NCBI GenBank assembly: GCA_965223305.1
Contig: CBDCWT010000084.1
Location: 1 to 64,000 of the forward strand
DNA length: 64,000 nucleotides
Direction: 5' to 3'
DNA from: CBDCWT01 sp965223305
Lineage (GTDB): Bacteria; Planctomycetota; Planctomycetia; Pirellulales; Pirellulaceae
Shown: positions 53,380 through 62,464 of the stretch, piece by piece
How the letters are laid out: the number at the start of each line of letters is the position of its first letter
How positions within the stretch are numbered: position 1 is the stretch's first letter
The notes under the pieces: model-generated
The model's database searches: none
What the model was told of the DNA's origin: nothing
What the model saw: the letters and a program-made list of their open reading frames with translations, nothing else
Translations under genes and position numbers: made by a program

Positions 53380-55770
53380 CTAGCCGCCCTTTTGGCATCT
53401 CAGCACGAATCCGTCGCCAACGCTGCGTTCGACTCCCCCAGCGTAGATCAGGTGTTTTTCGAGTGTGATGAAGCCACTCGCCGTCGCTTTCGATCGATCC
53501 CCAATCTGGATATCAAGGCCGGGGCTTATGGCCTTACGGATTTCGCCCCCCGCTAGAAACTCAAAGTCAAGGTCGACGACAACGATCGCTTCCTCGTCTC
53601 CAATATCGTTGATCAGGTACTCCATTCCCACGGTCGTGCTCAGCGGCGAGTCGTTTCGCTGGCCATCATGCTGGATCGCTGTGCGCCATACGTCTCCGGT
53701 CTGTGAGTCACAGTGGAACTGAACCTGTACGTAGTCGTCGGTTCGATTCGTGGGATTCCCCGGTCGAGTCAACAGACCGGCGATATCTGCGCGGACCAGT
53801 GCCGTGGAGTCCGCGGTATTACCAAGTCCTGGCTCGATAGTGCTCTTCATCGAATAGGAACCGCTAAGTACTGAAGAGGCATAGAATGTGGAGAAGGCCT
53901 CCACGGTATCCGGACCGATCGTCCGCGCCACACTCTTTGCTTCGGTAACGAAACGCCATTCGTTGTCGTTGATCTTGAAGTAGCCATGCTCGGTCGTAGC
54001 GTGGATCCGGTAGTCTGCATTGTCGACAGGTGCGACGGCGAAATAGAACCACTCGTCGGGCTCGATGATTTCGTCGTCGACAGGTGTGATCGTCGTCTGG
54101 ACGCTGGATACACCCTGCCCGAATGTAACCGTACCGCTGGCCTGTTTGACGTCGGAATCGCTCGCCATCGGGAGTGAAAGGGGGCCCGCCTCATCGACGC
54201 GCTCATACTCGATTGTGATCGGCCCACACTTGGGCGCCGGAGAGATTGAGAAAAAGGCGTTTGCCGGCGTCTCTCCTTCCTCATTTGCATGAGGTCCGCC
54301 TCCGTAGGCAAGTAAGTAAAATTCCGGACGTCCGTGCACTGTGATTGTTACGGTTGCGGTCGTCTCGACGCCTGGTTCATCATCGTCGTGGATCGTGTAC
54401 TTGAAGGAATCCGTCGCTGTCTCGCCCTCCGCCAAACAGTCGAACTGGCCTTGTGGATCGTACCTGAACGTCCCGTCCCCACGATTGATGACCTTGCCTA
54501 TCGTTCCAGTCGTATCAATCTTGGAGACGATCGAAAGAGTGTCCTCAAAGCTGGGTTCGTTGTCATTCCAGACTGCGTCGGTGATCAAAAGCGGCGTGTC
54601 TTCGTTGGTTGAATATTGGTCGTCAACCGCTCTGGGCGTCACATTCTTGACTGTAACAGTCGTCTGCAGCGGCGTCTGACTGCCGTCGATCATCTGCAGC
54701 ACGACCAAGACTGTATAGTCATCAGCCGGAGTGTTCAGCGTCGCATCATCGTCGTAAACGTGAACGGCCTGTTGATGCGGGTGATGAACCTCGCGAATCC
54801 CATCTCCCCAGTCGACGCTGTAGGACATGACACAGTTTGGATCAACGACGAGCCCCAGAGTGAACTTCTGACCCTCGTCGACCGTGGCACCCTGCAAACT
54901 GTTGTTACACTGCATGCCTGTGTAATCTTGGCTGCTCGAACCACTGGGACTGGAGTCATCGCCGGTTCCGTAATCCGTATTACTACTATCGTTCGGGCCA
55001 CTCGGCGTGCTGCCTCCCGGCGTGCCATTCGTCGGCGTTGTCCCGCCAGTTGAGTTGTCCCCTCCGGCGTCGTCTCCACTGTCGCCGGAGTCTCCACCGC
55101 TCCCGCCACTGGGCTCGCCGCCATCGGGATCCTCGGTCGGCGTGTCCGCTGTAGAACCGGAGTCACCGCCGCCGGAATCGGGAACATCCCCGGAATCGTC
55201 CGCCGGGTCGTTACCACCAGTGGGCCCACCGACATCGTCGCCGCCATCCGCACCACTGTCCTCAAGATCAGGCGGCGTGTCATCGACGCCGGGATCGGAA
55301 CAGTCTTCGTCGCATACTCCAGACGATTGGCCAGAGACATGAACGCCGGCAACCCAAGCGGTCTCGTTGATCAAGCTAGCAAATTCGTCGAAATCGTCCG
55401 GCGTCAGCAAGCCGTCACCCGAAACATCCAAGTACGGTTCACTTGGCGGCATGGTCATTGGTTCGTCGAGTATCCGGTTGATCGCGTTGACCAGCAGCAA
55501 CCCGTCAGCCACCGAGATGTGCTGGTCAGCGTTAACATCGGCAGGCGCAGCGACATTCTGAGACGCAGGAACCTGGTCCAGGTGCTGCGGGGCCGATCGT
55601 TGCTCGGTCAAGCCCGGCAAATCGAGATCGGCTGCCAACAACTCGCGTTCCGCCAAAAGTTCGAAACGTTGAACCATTCGCCGTTCCCGGCGGCGATGCC
55701 GCTTCCGCCTGCCTGCCCACCCTGCTCGTCTGCCAATTCCAGTGCCCCGCGCCAAGTCTCGCTTAGTCAT
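53380..55770 (-). CDS. Secreted surface protein with LEPR-XLL-like leader, dockerin-type repeats, PKD-like, cadherin-like and Calx-beta-like domains
   Basis: 796 residues. A basic N-terminus (RRKRHRRRERRM) runs into RFELLAERELLAADLDL, the planctomycete surface-protein signature. Dockerin/EF-type repeats follow (DVNADQHISVADGLLLVNAIN, DVSGDGLLTPDDFDEFASL, about 80-140). A 140-residue Asp/Gly/Ser/Pro linker (about 150-290) links to a PKD-like domain (YSVDWGDGIREVHHPH). A cadherin-like domain follows (DDQYSTNEDTPLLI), then a Calx-beta-like segment (GVSSVQTTITPVDDEIIEPDEWFYF). The last 170 residues are beta-rich with no known motif. It is probably exported and calcium-stabilised, and is perhaps a cell-surface scaffold. 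It ends 36 bp from MITE copy C. Confidence 0.85.
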   Translation of the reverse strand: MTKRDLARGTGIGRRAGWAGRRKRHRRRERRMVQRFELLAERELLAADLDLPGLTEQRSAPQHLDQVPASQNVAAPADVNADQHISVADGLLLVNAINRILDEPMTMPPSEPYLDVSGDGLLTPDDFDEFASLINETAWVAGVHVSGQSSGVCDEDCSDPGVDDTPPDLEDSGADGGDDVGGPTGGNDPADDSGDVPDSGGGDSGSTADTPTEDPDGGEPSGGSGGDSGDSGDDAGGDNSTGGTTPTNGTPGGSTPSGPNDSSNTDYGTGDDSSPSGSSSQDYTGMQCNNSLQGATVDEGQKFTLGLVVDPNCVMSYSVDWGDGIREVHHPHQQAVHVYDDDATLNTPADDYTVLVVLQMIDGSQTPLQTTVTVKNVTPRAVDDQYSTNEDTPLLITDAVWNDNEPSFEDTLSIVSKIDTTGTIGKVINRGDGTFRYDPQGQFDCLAEGETATDSFKYTIHDDDEPGVETTATVTITVHGRPEFYLLAYGGGPHANEEGETPANAFFSISPAPKCGPITIEYERVDEAGPLSLPMASDSDVKQASGTVTFGQGVSSVQTTITPVDDEIIEPDEWFYFAVAPVDNADYRIHATTEHGYFKINDNEWRFVTEAKSVARTIGPDTVEAFSTFYASSVLSGSYSMKSTIEPGLGNTADSTALVRADIAGLLTRPGNPTNRTDDYVQVQFHCDSQTGDVWRTAIQHDGQRNDSPLSTTVGMEYLINDIGDEEAIVVVDLDFEFLAGGEIRKAISPGLDIQIGDRSKATASGFITLEKHLIYAGGVERSVGDGFVLRCQKGG

Positions 55771-56106
55771 CCTGCTGCCCCGTAGATCAGTTGGTAACGC
55801 CGTGTACAGTGCGACAGATTGCGGTCTTCGCGGTACGACCTACCGCCATCGATCCGTCACACATTTCCGTTACCTATAGAGTTGCGCTGGGATTGGGCGC
55901 GCGACCGTTTTTCTGGAGATTTTGTCGAAAATCCTGTGCTGCATTCGAAGTGCTGGTGTCCCCGGCAGAAGGCCCGGACCTAAGAGATGATCATTGGACT
56001 TCCCAGCAAAGACCAGTTATGGTGACGGGCGTCAAGTGCACGAATCGAGGTGCGCGGGCAACCACTCATCCACTTCATCCCATGGCTTCGCTGGGGCCTG
56101 TGATCG

Positions 56107-56808
56107 ATGCGGTACTTCGTTGGCACAAGCGGCTTCAGTTACAAGGAATGGAAAGGAACTTTCTATCCGGAAAAACTGGCTCAGAAGAAAATGCTGAGCT
56201 ACTACGCCGAGCGGCTCTCGACCGTCGAGATCAACAGCACTTTCTACCGGATGCCCAAGTCGAGCGTCCTCGAGTCATGGGCCGCAGAAGTTCCCGAAGG
56301 TTTTCGCTTTGTTCTAAAGGCGTCCCAACGAATCACGCACCACAAGCGGCTGCGTGATGTGGAAGAGACCGCGGATTACCTTTTCAGCACAGCGGCAACG
56401 CTCGCAGAACACTTAGGTCCGATCCTCGTTCAGCTGCCGCCCAACTTCAAGAAGGACCTGCCGCGACTGGAGGCATTCGTCGACCTGATTCCTCCCGAAA
56501 CCCAGACCGCCTTCGAGTTTCGACATGAGTCCTGGTTCGATGAGCAGGTCTATAGTTGTCTGCGGAAGAAGTCGTGTGTGTTGTGTGTAGCAGACGTCGA
56601 CGGAGCAGAGGCGCCCGAGCTTGTTTCAACGGCTTCGTGGGGCTATGTCAGGCTACGTGGCCAATCCTATTCGCAAGACGATCTAGCTGGCTGGATCAAG
56701 AAACTAGCTCGTATGGGCTGGGAAGAAAGTTACGTCTTCTTCAAACATGAGGACGCCGGAACGGGACCGCGGCTAGCAAAACAGTTTCTAGAGCTGGCAG
56801 GGCAGTAG
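56107..56808 (+). CDS. DUF72 (YecE-like) protein
   Basis: 233 residues. The family signatures are clear: YFVGTSGFSYKEWKGTFYP at the start, YAERLSTVEINSTFYRMP, GFRFVLKASQRITHHKRL, GPILVQLPPNFKKDLPRL, AFEFRHESWFD, and YVRLRGQ with YVFFKHEDAG near the end. DUF72 folds as a TIM barrel. Its role is unestablished, and some members have been linked to nucleic-acid or nuclease-like metabolism by superfamily alone. The length is normal. The region 55771-56106 before it holds no supported gene. The second esterase gene follows after 128 bp on the same strand. Confidence 0.93.
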   Translation: MRYFVGTSGFSYKEWKGTFYPEKLAQKKMLSYYAERLSTVEINSTFYRMPKSSVLESWAAEVPEGFRFVLKASQRITHHKRLRDVEETADYLFSTAATLAEHLGPILVQLPPNFKKDLPRLEAFVDLIPPETQTAFEFRHESWFDEQVYSCLRKKSCVLCVADVDGAEAPELVSTASWGYVRLRGQSYSQDDLAGWIKKLARMGWEESYVFFKHEDAGTGPRLAKQFLELAGQ

Positions 56809-56936
56809 GCGCAAAGCAGCAAGAGAGGTGCGCAGGTCACGAAAGTCGTGCTGAGCCAACGGGCCGGGCCGTCTCTTTTTGCCGAGTTTGTTTGTGTCTT
56901 GAATCAACGACCTCCGCAGTATGAAGGAAGCAGAAA

Positions 56937-57881
56937 ATGCTCGGTAGCTCAATGAACATAGAGAGTGCCCGCTGGTTGCCGGTGTGGATCCTCGGCGGGT
57001 TACTACTGGCCGGCTCATCGGGTTTGGCACAGCGGCGTGCGAGCGAGCTGGCGCCGGCGCAAGCCGATGTGTCGTATGGACCGCACGAGCGAAATGTCCT
57101 CGACCTTTGGCTCGCAGAGGCGGCGACGCCCCGCCCGCTGGTCATCTATATACACGGCGGCGGTTTTCGTGGCGGGAGCAAGAACAGCCTCGATCGGGAC
57201 AAGGTGAAACAGTTTCTCGATGCGGGAATCTCCGTCGCGGCGCTCCACTATCGGCTGCTTGCCCAAGCGTATCTGCCGGCCGCGCACCACGATTGCCGCC
57301 GGGCCATTCAGTTCCTGCGCAGCAAGGCGGGCGAATGGAATCTAGACGTGGACGCTTTCGGGGCCTTCGGTGGTTCAGCCGGAGCCCAACTGTGTATGTA
57401 CTTGGCATTTCACGACGACATGGCAGATGCCACGAGCGACAGTTTACTGGAACAACAGAGCACCCGGCTAAGATGTGTTGCCACAAGTGGTGGCCAGACA
57501 ACCATGAGCTTCAAATGGTGGAAGGAGCATATTCCTGGATACGATCGCCCTCATCGGCCGATCTCGGAATACTTCGGGCAGCTGTCTGAAGGTGACCTCG
57601 ATCGGGTTGTCCGCGAACTCTCCGCCCTGTCGCTGCTGAGCGAAGACGATCCTCCGATCTACATGCGGTACGGAATGGCGCCCGGCGCTCCCCAACCCGA
57701 CGATGTGAACCGGGTTCAAGGCTGGCGCGTACACCACGTGAACTTCGGAGTTGCGCTGTTAGAAAAGGCCAAGCAACTGGGCGTTCCGGCTTACTTGAAA
57801 TATCCAGGATCTGGCGGGGAGCCCCTGTCAGACGTCGATTTCTTCCGCAAGCATCTGCTGGAGCCACAGACTTCCGAATAG
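56937..57881 (+). CDS. Secreted alpha/beta-hydrolase (esterase), paralogue of 38706-39617
   Basis: 314 residues. The ATG follows AAGGAAG, with a signal peptide (LPVWILGGLLLAGSSGLAQ). The oxyanion motif is YIHGGGFRGGS. The nucleophile elbow is FGGSAGAQLC. DDPPIYMRYGM aligns with DDPPLLMTYGN of the paralogue. A second block (VRRIQFLRSKAGEWN-like, FHDDMADATS) is shared with the 38.7-kb esterase, so both descend from one gene. Likely a carbohydrate or small-ester hydrolase. It follows DUF72 by 128 bp. Confidence 0.88.
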   Translation: MLGSSMNIESARWLPVWILGGLLLAGSSGLAQRRASELAPAQADVSYGPHERNVLDLWLAEAATPRPLVIYIHGGGFRGGSKNSLDRDKVKQFLDAGISVAALHYRLLAQAYLPAAHHDCRRAIQFLRSKAGEWNLDVDAFGAFGGSAGAQLCMYLAFHDDMADATSDSLLEQQSTRLRCVATSGGQTTMSFKWWKEHIPGYDRPHRPISEYFGQLSEGDLDRVVRELSALSLLSEDDPPIYMRYGMAPGAPQPDDVNRVQGWRVHHVNFGVALLEKAKQLGVPAYLKYPGSGGEPLSDVDFFRKHLLEPQTSE

Positions 57882-58118
57882 AGGTCCTGTCTGGCAATGC
57901 GCTCGATAAGGCTACGTTGCCTCGCTGTGTGGCGTTCGTCCTGATAGACAGCTCTTGCGTTTCAACGCGTTGACAGTCACTTCAACGTCTTGGGCTAGCG
58001 AGGCTGTCGTCCTGCAGTCCAGCGCTCGCCGCCGGAGTGTCGCCGAGTCACTTCTGACAGGAATCAACGTCCTCGCCGGCGAAACTCCTCTGGGTCGCGG
58101 TTAAACTATCGAAACTAG

Positions 58119-58292
58119 CGCGAATTATTCATGAGCGATCTGCTGCGAGGTCGTAAGTCCATCCGTGGCTTCGTCATGCTTCGCAATTCTCCCTCGACGT
58201 ATTGCTTCAATACGCCTGCGGAAGAATTGCTCGCCTTCCTTGCCACGAACGTACTTACAACCTCTCGCCACGATCTTCATGAATAATACGGG
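58119..58292. mobile_element. MITE copy D (174 bp), inverted, CTAG target duplication
   Basis: It begins CGCGAATTATTCATGAGCG and ends TCTTCATGAATAATACGGG, with CTAG at 58115-58118 and 58293-58296. It has the same orientation as copy C. The terminal CGC instead of CCC makes this the most diverged end. It lies 70 bp upstream of the heparinase-like gene start. Confidence 0.82.
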
Positions 58293-58362
58293 CTAGCGCG
58301 AGCCAGCGAGTCTCGTGTCGAAGGCGCCGTGTAGAACTGCACCCCCCCAGAGGATCAACGGT

Positions 58363-60558
58363 ATGCGCAGCCAGCACATATTCGGTTCGCGAAGATCGTT
58401 CCTGCGCCGCTCGGCGTGCGCGACCCTGTCCGCTGCAGTGGCTGGGCGCCCATCCTCCGCGGCCGCTCAAGGCCCCGTTGCCGAAGCATCCGAAGCGTCC
58501 GGAGATGCTGCGCGACTTGCAAAGATCCAGCCAAGCCACCCGCGACTGCACTTTGACACTATCGGTCGTCGAGCCTTGGTAGCACGGGCGGGTGGCACCC
58601 ATCGACGATACGCGCAACATCTGTTTGGCTGGATCGATCGCTATCAGCAATGGACGCCTCCTCGGGAGCTGCCCGAGTCGAGCGGCAACGAAGTGGCGCT
58701 CGAAGAAACAGCTGCTTTCGTGACGAACGCCGCTTTGGCGTTTGTGTTGAGCGATGAGGACAAACATCTTGAAATCTCAAAGCGATGGGCCTTGCAAATG
58801 TGCGAGCTACCGCAGGGCGGGTTGCGGAACTACGGGCTCGGCGTCTACGCGGCCGGACTGGCCCGCGCTTACGACTGGCTATTCGAGCACTGGAGTGCCG
58901 AGGAACGAGAGCGAATTCGTGATCATCTAAGTCACCTGGTTCGGCAGGTCTACTTGGGTTCGTTTCCACGTCATCAGAAGAGACACTGGTGGGCAGACGC
59001 TCACCTGCATCACGATTTTTGGATTCCTGTTGGGGGCTACGGCGAAGCGGCGTTGGCCTTGCTGGGCGAGGTCGGCGAGGCAAGCAGCTGGGCTGCCCGG
59101 GCAAAGCACCTACTATCCGTATCGATGTCCTGGCTGGGAGACGACGGCGCTTGGCACGAAGGTGCGGCCGATTGGTGTTACACGCTCGCTCCACTGTTGT
59201 GGTTCTATGGCGCCTGGCAGACGGCGGTCGGTGAAGACCTTCATCAAGTACCCTGGCTGCAAAACACAGCAGCCTATCGTCTTTACCATTGGCTTCCCGA
59301 TGATACCTATGTCTATTTGAACGATTCGTTTCGGAGTGGTCGGTACAACACCAGCGGCAGCGCTTCTTGCCATCTGCTGAGGCGGCTTGCGGCGTTGTTC
59401 TCAGACGGCCGCGCTCAGTGGCTGGCCGCGCGAGATGAGTTAGTTGACTTGGCTCCGAATCAGAAGGGCGTTTATCAGGCGCCCTACGAGCGATCGTCGC
59501 TGCGGCGTGCGCGGACGCTCTACCCACATCCGGACTCCCAGTGCGCTGCCTGGAATGTGCTCTGGTATGATCCGCGTGTTGAAGCAGTAGCTCCGCAGAG
59601 CCTGCCCGTGTCACATCACTTCGTAAACATGGGGGTGGCCGTGCTTCGCACCGGGTGGGGCAGCCAGGATGCTGTGGCATCACTCGCCTGTGGCCCACTG
59701 GCCGGCCATCGCTGTGCCGAGCGAATGCGGGCTGGCGAAGCCAGGACAACGAGCAACTATTCGCACGCTCATGTTGACTACGGTTCCTTTTCGCTTTTTG
59801 CCAACGGCGAGTACTTCATCGTGCCGGCCGGCTACGCGCGCCGGTCGAGCCATTTTCAGAATACGGTTTCGGTAAATAGCGCTGACCTCTTGCCGGACGC
59901 GGCTTTGGACGTGCGGATTCTGGCCGCACACGTCGACAAGAACCGTGGGTACAGCTATGTTGTTGCCGACGCCACAAGCGGCTATTCTCCACACTTAGAA
60001 GTCGCAAGCTACCGCCGGCACATGATGCTCTTGAGCGGCGGGCATTGCCTTGTCTTCGACGACCTACGGCTGAAGGCACGTCGCACTCGCAGTTGGAACC
60101 AGTTTCAATGGAGCGTCCACAGCGATCCGCAAGAGCATCGTGTTGTGGCGAGTGGACCGACGCTGACCTGGCATTCGCGGACGCGCGAGCAGCCGCAGCT
60201 GACGTTGCGCGTGTTCGAACCTAGGGAATTTGCTTGGGAGCAGGCGAAACTCGACCCGCTTGACGGCGAGCCCATGTTGGAAGCCCATCGTTTGATCCGA
60301 CCAGAGTGGTATTCGGAGTCGATGCAGGTATTGGTGGCGATGTCTTGGACCGGCGTCTCCAATACTCCGACCTTGATTCAACATCCACAGTTCCTCGCCC
60401 TAGCCGTAGACGATGGACTAGCAATCGGATTCGCCCGCCGGCCGATGCAGCAGCCCCAGGCAACGCGCGTGTCGGACGATGCGTTGCAGGAGCGAGAACT
60501 GCTGCTCTTCGGTTGGGACAAGGACGACCCGTCCAAGTCTGTTTCCATCCAGCGTTGA
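58363..60558 (+). CDS. Heparinase II/III-family polysaccharide lyase-like protein, Tat-exported
   Basis: About 731 residues from the ATG at 58363 behind GAGGA. The upstream in-frame GTG/TTG region is not conserved-looking. The leader has twin arginines (RRSFLRRSACATL). An alpha/alpha-toroid region spans about 60-400 (LGVYAAGLARAYDWLFEHWS, HWWADAHLHHDFWIPVGGYG, WHEGAADWCYTLAPLLWFYG). The C-terminal beta-sheet domain carries the heparinase II/III signature YSHAHVDYGSFSLFANGEYF (about 465-485), whose His and Tyr are candidate catalytic residues. It probably cleaves uronic-acid-containing polysaccharides by beta-elimination. The exact substrate is unknown. A MITE lies 70 bp upstream. The oxygenase gene follows after 113 bp. 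Confidence 0.88.
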   Translation: MRSQHIFGSRRSFLRRSACATLSAAVAGRPSSAAAQGPVAEASEASGDAARLAKIQPSHPRLHFDTIGRRALVARAGGTHRRYAQHLFGWIDRYQQWTPPRELPESSGNEVALEETAAFVTNAALAFVLSDEDKHLEISKRWALQMCELPQGGLRNYGLGVYAAGLARAYDWLFEHWSAEERERIRDHLSHLVRQVYLGSFPRHQKRHWWADAHLHHDFWIPVGGYGEAALALLGEVGEASSWAARAKHLLSVSMSWLGDDGAWHEGAADWCYTLAPLLWFYGAWQTAVGEDLHQVPWLQNTAAYRLYHWLPDDTYVYLNDSFRSGRYNTSGSASCHLLRRLAALFSDGRAQWLAARDELVDLAPNQKGVYQAPYERSSLRRARTLYPHPDSQCAAWNVLWYDPRVEAVAPQSLPVSHHFVNMGVAVLRTGWGSQDAVASLACGPLAGHRCAERMRAGEARTTSNYSHAHVDYGSFSLFANGEYFIVPAGYARRSSHFQNTVSVNSADLLPDAALDVRILAAHVDKNRGYSYVVADATSGYSPHLEVASYRRHMMLLSGGHCLVFDDLRLKARRTRSWNQFQWSVHSDPQEHRVVASGPTLTWHSRTREQPQLTLRVFEPREFAWEQAKLDPLDGEPMLEAHRLIRPEWYSESMQVLVAMSWTGVSNTPTLIQHPQFLALAVDDGLAIGFARRPMQQPQATRVSDDALQERELLLFGWDKDDPSKSVSIQR

Positions 60559-60561
60559 AAA

Positions 60562-60582
60562 GGGCCGGCATACGTCCGGCCC
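60562..60582 (+). terminator. Hairpin directly after the heparinase-like gene
   Basis: A perfect 7-bp stem (GGGCCGG / CCGGCCC) with a 7-base loop starts 3 bp after the stop codon. No T-run follows, so it may attenuate rather than end transcription. Confidence 0.45.
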
Positions 60583-60671
60583 GAATCCCAGCCATATTCG
60601 CATCGATCAGCAAACGTCTATACTTGCTGAAGGAAACTTCGCCCACAGTGACAACAGTGACGAGAGAATCG

Positions 60672-61745
60672 ATGCCCGAGGCCAACCAGACCGCCGACTG
60701 CCGGCAACCCTTTGCGGGACCAGCTGCCTGGTTCGGCAGATCGCTCGCCGCGACGGGATCGTGGATCTACGAGTTTTCTCCGACCGACGTCGCCGAGCTG
60801 CTGTCTGCGGCGCGGCGGTTGGCCAGCGACTCCGCTGACTTTCGACGTGCAACGCGCGAAGGCATTTGGCTGCCAACGCTGGGGCCGCGTCTGGAGAGCC
60901 TCCAACAAGAGGTCGTCGATGGCCGCGGCTTTGTACTGCTGCGTGGCTTCCCAGTCGATCGCTGTTCCCGCGCCGAAGCCGTCGCCGCCTATTGGCTAGT
61001 TGGACTGTATTTTGGTGACGCCGTTCCCCAAAACGCCAAGGGGCACTTGATCGGACACGTCATCGATCTGGGCAAGGATCCGCTTGACCCGCGCAACCGG
61101 GTCTACGAAACAAGCTATCGCCACCTGTTCCATACCGACTCGTGCGACATCGTCGGCCTGCTCTGCCTAAGTCCGGCTCGATCCGGCGGAGCGAGCAGCA
61201 TTGCCAGTTCGGTGACCATCTTCAACGAGATGCTGCGGATGCGACCCGACCTCGTCGAGGAGCTTCGCAGGCCTCTGTTTGTCGACCGGAAGGGAGAGAT
61301 CCCCCTAGGCAAGCTCCCTTACTACGAGTTGGCAGTCTTTCACGAGCATGCCGGATGTCTGACGACCATTTACTCCCGCGACTTCATTGAAGCAGCCCAA
61401 CGGCACGACGCAGTTCCACGATTGACCGACCGCCAGCGCGAAGCCATGCTGCTGCTCGAGTCGACCGCCGCCCGGGATGACGTGCGGTTAGATATGAACC
61501 TTCAACCGGGCGACATTCAGTTCCTACATAATCACCAGGTGCTCCACGCGCGGACTGCCTACGAGGATGACCCCACCCGCCGTCGACACCTGCTCCGACT
61601 TTGGCTCTCGGCCTCAAACGGCCGTCCGCTGCCCGCTGCGTTCGCCGAACGGTACGGTGACGTCGAAGTCGGCACGCGGCGAGGTGGGATCGTTGTCCCG
61701 GGTGCGGTGGAACATATTCCGCTGGAACCAAGCGAGGAAGAGTAG
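60672..61745 (+). CDS. TauD/TfdA-family Fe(II)/2-oxoglutarate-dependent oxygenase
   Basis: About 357 residues from ATG 60672. A GTG at 60648 is an alternative, and the frame further upstream overlaps the hairpin and the previous gene. The iron ligands His and Asp are in HLFHTDSCDIVGLLCLSPA (about 155-173), and the distal His and 2-oxoglutarate-binding Arg are in FLHNHQVLHARTAYEDDPTRR. GFVLLRGFPVD and GGASSIASSVTIFNEML are further family signatures. These enzymes hydroxylate small molecules, for example taurine or gamma-butyrobetaine. The substrate here is unknown. The gene lies between the heparinase-like and thioredoxin-like genes on the same strand (113 and 109 bp gaps). Confidence 0.88.
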   Translation: MPEANQTADCRQPFAGPAAWFGRSLAATGSWIYEFSPTDVAELLSAARRLASDSADFRRATREGIWLPTLGPRLESLQQEVVDGRGFVLLRGFPVDRCSRAEAVAAYWLVGLYFGDAVPQNAKGHLIGHVIDLGKDPLDPRNRVYETSYRHLFHTDSCDIVGLLCLSPARSGGASSIASSVTIFNEMLRMRPDLVEELRRPLFVDRKGEIPLGKLPYYELAVFHEHAGCLTTIYSRDFIEAAQRHDAVPRLTDRQREAMLLLESTAARDDVRLDMNLQPGDIQFLHNHQVLHARTAYEDDPTRRRHLLRLWLSASNGRPLPAAFAERYGDVEVGTRRGGIVVPGAVEHIPLEPSEEE

Positions 61746-61854
61746 TGACTACTGTTTGCGTGTACTGATTCCTTGTAACGGGTTCCTTTCTGACCAGAAC
61801 TCATCGGACCATTGCTTTCTTTCGAACAGTCCACCACGACAGAAGGAGACCACT

Positions 61855-62415
61855 GTGGATTTCGGCACCAGCTTTGAAGAAGGACTCGACTATAACGACT
61901 TTCTCGTCAAGTACGGCACCGACGAGCACCAACGGCGCTGGCAAGCCGTCCACGACCAGGTGCAACTAAGCGCCGCTCAACAAGAGCTGCTTCACCGTTT
62001 CACGCGAGAGATGAAGGTGCTGATCTTGGCTGGGACGTGGTGTGGAGATTGCGTCAATCAGTGTCCGATCTTCGCTCACTTCGCCGCCGAGAACGACAAG
62101 ATACGTGTTCGCTTCTACGATCGGGACGACAACCCTGACCTGGCGGCAGTGCTCTCGACCTGCGGCGCTCCTCGCGTACCAGCCGTGCTGTTCCTGAGTG
62201 AGGACAACTTTGTCTGTGGCCGATACGGTGATCGAACGCTCGCCAAATACAGACAGATGGCGCAAGACCAAACTGGAGCGGCCTGCCCGACAGGCATCGT
62301 GCCTCCCGAGCAGGCGATGTTGGCGACCGTCACACAAGAGTGGCTTGACGAGTTCGAACGAATCCAGTGGATGTTGCGTACGTCGGGACGCCTGCGGCAA
62401 TTGCACGGTGACTGA
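61855..62415 (+). CDS. Thioredoxin-fold protein with CxxC site
   Basis: 186 residues. The GTG at 61855 follows AGAAGGAGA, which decides the start over longer in-frame options. After a charged N-terminal helix comes KVLILAGTWCGDCVNQCPIF with the redox pair CGDC (about residue 65), then YDRDDNPDLAAVLSTCGAPR and a cis-Pro (RVPAVLFLSED), as in the thioredoxin fold. The C-terminus is an acidic helix. No signal peptide, so it is cytoplasmic. Its role may be thiol reduction for a nearby enzyme, but this is inference. It is followed at once by the 237-bp repeat array. Confidence 0.87.
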   Translation: MDFGTSFEEGLDYNDFLVKYGTDEHQRRWQAVHDQVQLSAAQQELLHRFTREMKVLILAGTWCGDCVNQCPIFAHFAAENDKIRVRFYDRDDNPDLAAVLSTCGAPRVPAVLFLSEDNFVCGRYGDRTLAKYRQMAQDQTGAACPTGIVPPEQAMLATVTQEWLDEFERIQWMLRTSGRLRQLHGD

Positions 62416-62464
62416 ACATAACCCGAACGAGTCTCAGATGTCTCTCCCGGTACACCGGCCTGGC

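Noticed and set aside
58559..59749. Long open frame on the minus strand (about 396 codons) opposite the heparinase-like gene
   Set aside because: It is an antisense frame produced by GC-rich codons. The translation is Arg/Pro/Ser-rich with no motif, whereas the plus strand encodes a clear family member.
60562..60582. Strong operon terminator between lyase and oxygenase
   Set aside because: The stem is perfect, but no T-run follows on either strand, so I list it only as a possible attenuating hairpin.
60306..60671. Longer N-terminus of the TauD-type oxygenase
   Set aside because: The extra 122 codons overlap the previous gene and the hairpin and have no protein-like composition.
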